DNA of 6,793 nucleotides. Origin: Candidatus Poribacteria bacterium. GTDB lineage: Bacteria > Poribacteria > WGA-4E > UBA9662. The translations under genes and the position numbers were made by a program. Shown here piece after piece: positions 5,845-6,793 of the stretch. Location of the stretch: the NCBI GenBank assembly GCA_002699335.1, contig PACG01000157.1, positions 36,630 to 43,422 of the forward strand, in the 5' to 3' direction. The notes beneath the pieces are model-generated. The model made no database searches and was not told the DNA's origin. It saw only the letters and a list, made by a program, of their open reading frames with translations. Position 1 is the stretch's first letter; every line of letters starts with the position of its first letter.

Positions 5845-6793
5845 TCACTCGCTTTCTATCGCTGATGGCGTTAGGTAGACGGCCAAACTGACGCTCAAGG
5901 GAACGGCTTTCGATTTCTGCACTGCCAGCGCAGTTGCGAAACCGACATCGCCTCAAATCGCGCAATGCGCTTGGCTCGACCGACGTCCCTTCACAGATAG
6001 GGATCCGTTTTCCATCGATGAAACCTTCAACTGAATATTTTAAGACCTGTTCTCCTTGTGCCATCTCTTCCAGGATAACCAACCGGTCTATTTTGGTGGG
6101 TTGGCTCAGATCGATAATTAATATCTCTCCTTGACCACTAACTTCTGCGATTTTGTGGCTAAAACGTCGCTTGATCTCCTGCTTAAAGGCAGTAAACTGT
6201 GCCACATCAGCCTCCGTAACCAACCCGCGATGTCGATCACCATCCCCAACAGGAAGTTGGTGTTGCGCCCGGCCGACAAATCGTATTTTCTCATCAACGG
6301 AATAGAGCAGATGATTGGTATCTGCGATCCAGATCCACTAATGGTTACGGTTCGGCATATCCGATTCTGCTGGGGCCCATACCTCTCCCATGGGATCTCC
6401 TGATCCTGACGGTGGAAATTGGTTGTTACCAGTGAATTGACCGATGGTACTCTAGCAATTGGCGGAGGCTTCTCCTTGCTCGCTTCCAACCTAACGAATT
6501 AGCGAACCGGTTCCCTTTAGCCCTTGAAAAACGACCGCTTGTGGCTGTAGATCCCATAGGAGACTAACGACATCGGTACACTGTTGATCCACGATACGGT
6601 TATATCTGACCTGCGCTTCGGCATCCCCGTACCTGACGCGGCCCGGATTATCCACGTTACAGTCGGCATTATAACCGGTATGATAATACAAGCCGGGACA
6701 AAGGGCGTATGTGCGGCAGGAAGCGATAAAATCAGCTACAATGTCACCCGACCCATTTTTCCAAGGCGAGCTTTTCGCTATAGTTGTGTGCTG
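5845..6793 (-). pseudogene. Decayed GH29 alpha-L-fucosidase, runs off the right edge
   Basis: The minus strand keeps GH29-like text across the region but in a broken frame. The intact enzyme would remove terminal alpha-L-fucose from glycans. From the right edge: SSPWKNG and GDIVADFIASCR then PGLYY (about 6772-6683), the (beta/alpha)8 part; QPQAVVFQG (about 6547-6521); GDPMGEVWAPAESDMP (about 6397-6353); GRNTNFLL (frame +1, about 6267-6244); TEADVAQF (about 6217-6194); then a beta-sandwich-like tail with SVEGFIDGK (about 6034-6008). Damage: in-frame TAG at 6491-6493, 6452-6454 and 6338-6340; a frame change near 6276 that reverts near 6230; another at about 5981, after which GRAKRIARFEAMSVSQLR continues in frame +2; and a shift near 5928 into frame +1, ending SLAVYLTPSA and TGA at 5845-5847. 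About 20 residues that should hold the WFDGG-type nucleophile motif are missing near 6580-6556. Fucosidase homology is recognised from motif memory, not from a search. Sequencing error cannot explain this many changes. Confidence 0.8.

Noticed and set aside
5825..6223. A stand-alone 132-residue gene beginning at 6223
   Set aside because: It begins with TTG in the middle of GH29-like text, has no ribosome-binding site, and its last 50 residues are out of frame with the homology. It is a fragment of the pseudogene.
6118..6489. Open minus-strand frame of 123 codons read as a separate gene
   Set aside because: It is mostly the out-of-frame shadow of the fucosidase relic. Only the short GRNTNFLL stretch is GH29-like in this frame, and the flanking homology lies in the other frame.
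1..6793. CRISPR array, tRNA, rRNA, phage attachment site or toxin-antitoxin pair
   Set aside because: I saw no regularly spaced repeats, cloverleaf-like sequence, rRNA signature or paired small genes on either strand.

Overview
The window looks like a piece of an environmental bacterial chromosome of moderate GC. A lipoprotein signal peptide on a large M16 peptidase points to a diderm (Gram-negative-type) envelope. Two phytanoyl-CoA-dioxygenase-like (PhyH) genes side by side, plus a relic GH29 alpha-L-fucosidase, would suit a marine or sponge-associated lineage rich in PhyH and glycoside hydrolase genes, such as Poribacteria. That assignment is an inference from gene content, not proven by the sequence.

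Layout: two blocks converge on an intergenic region at about 1794-2079. The plus-strand block holds the 3' part of a PhyH-family Fe(II)/2-oxoglutarate oxygenase (to 636), a second complete PhyH-family protein (677-1417) and a small exported protein (1428-1793). The ribosome-binding site of the last gene overlaps the stop codon of the gene before it, so these genes are probably co-transcribed. The convergence zone carries a perfect 16-bp inverted repeat followed by a T-run, a likely terminator, and a doubtful 57-codon minus-strand ORF.

The minus-strand block, read from the right edge, begins with a decayed alpha-L-fucosidase (6793 to 5845) that has three in-frame TAG codons, several frameshifts and an internal deletion removing the region that normally carries the catalytic nucleophile. 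Next come a good sigma70-type promoter with two CCTAACG repeats, a 185-residue single-domain flavoprotein related to thioredoxin reductase (5774-5217), a strong intrinsic terminator (5142-5098), and a 1001-residue M16 zinc-peptidase lipoprotein (5085-2080).

The two blocks do not form an obvious single pathway. The points most worth a second look are the HxG, instead of HxD, iron-binding motif of the second PhyH protein (the motif type used by Fe/2OG halogenases, but perhaps just a subfamily trait), the minimal flavoprotein lacking both the NADPH domain and the redox cysteines, and the fucosidase relic. I saw no convincing new multi-gene system, tRNA, rRNA, CRISPR array or intact mobile element.
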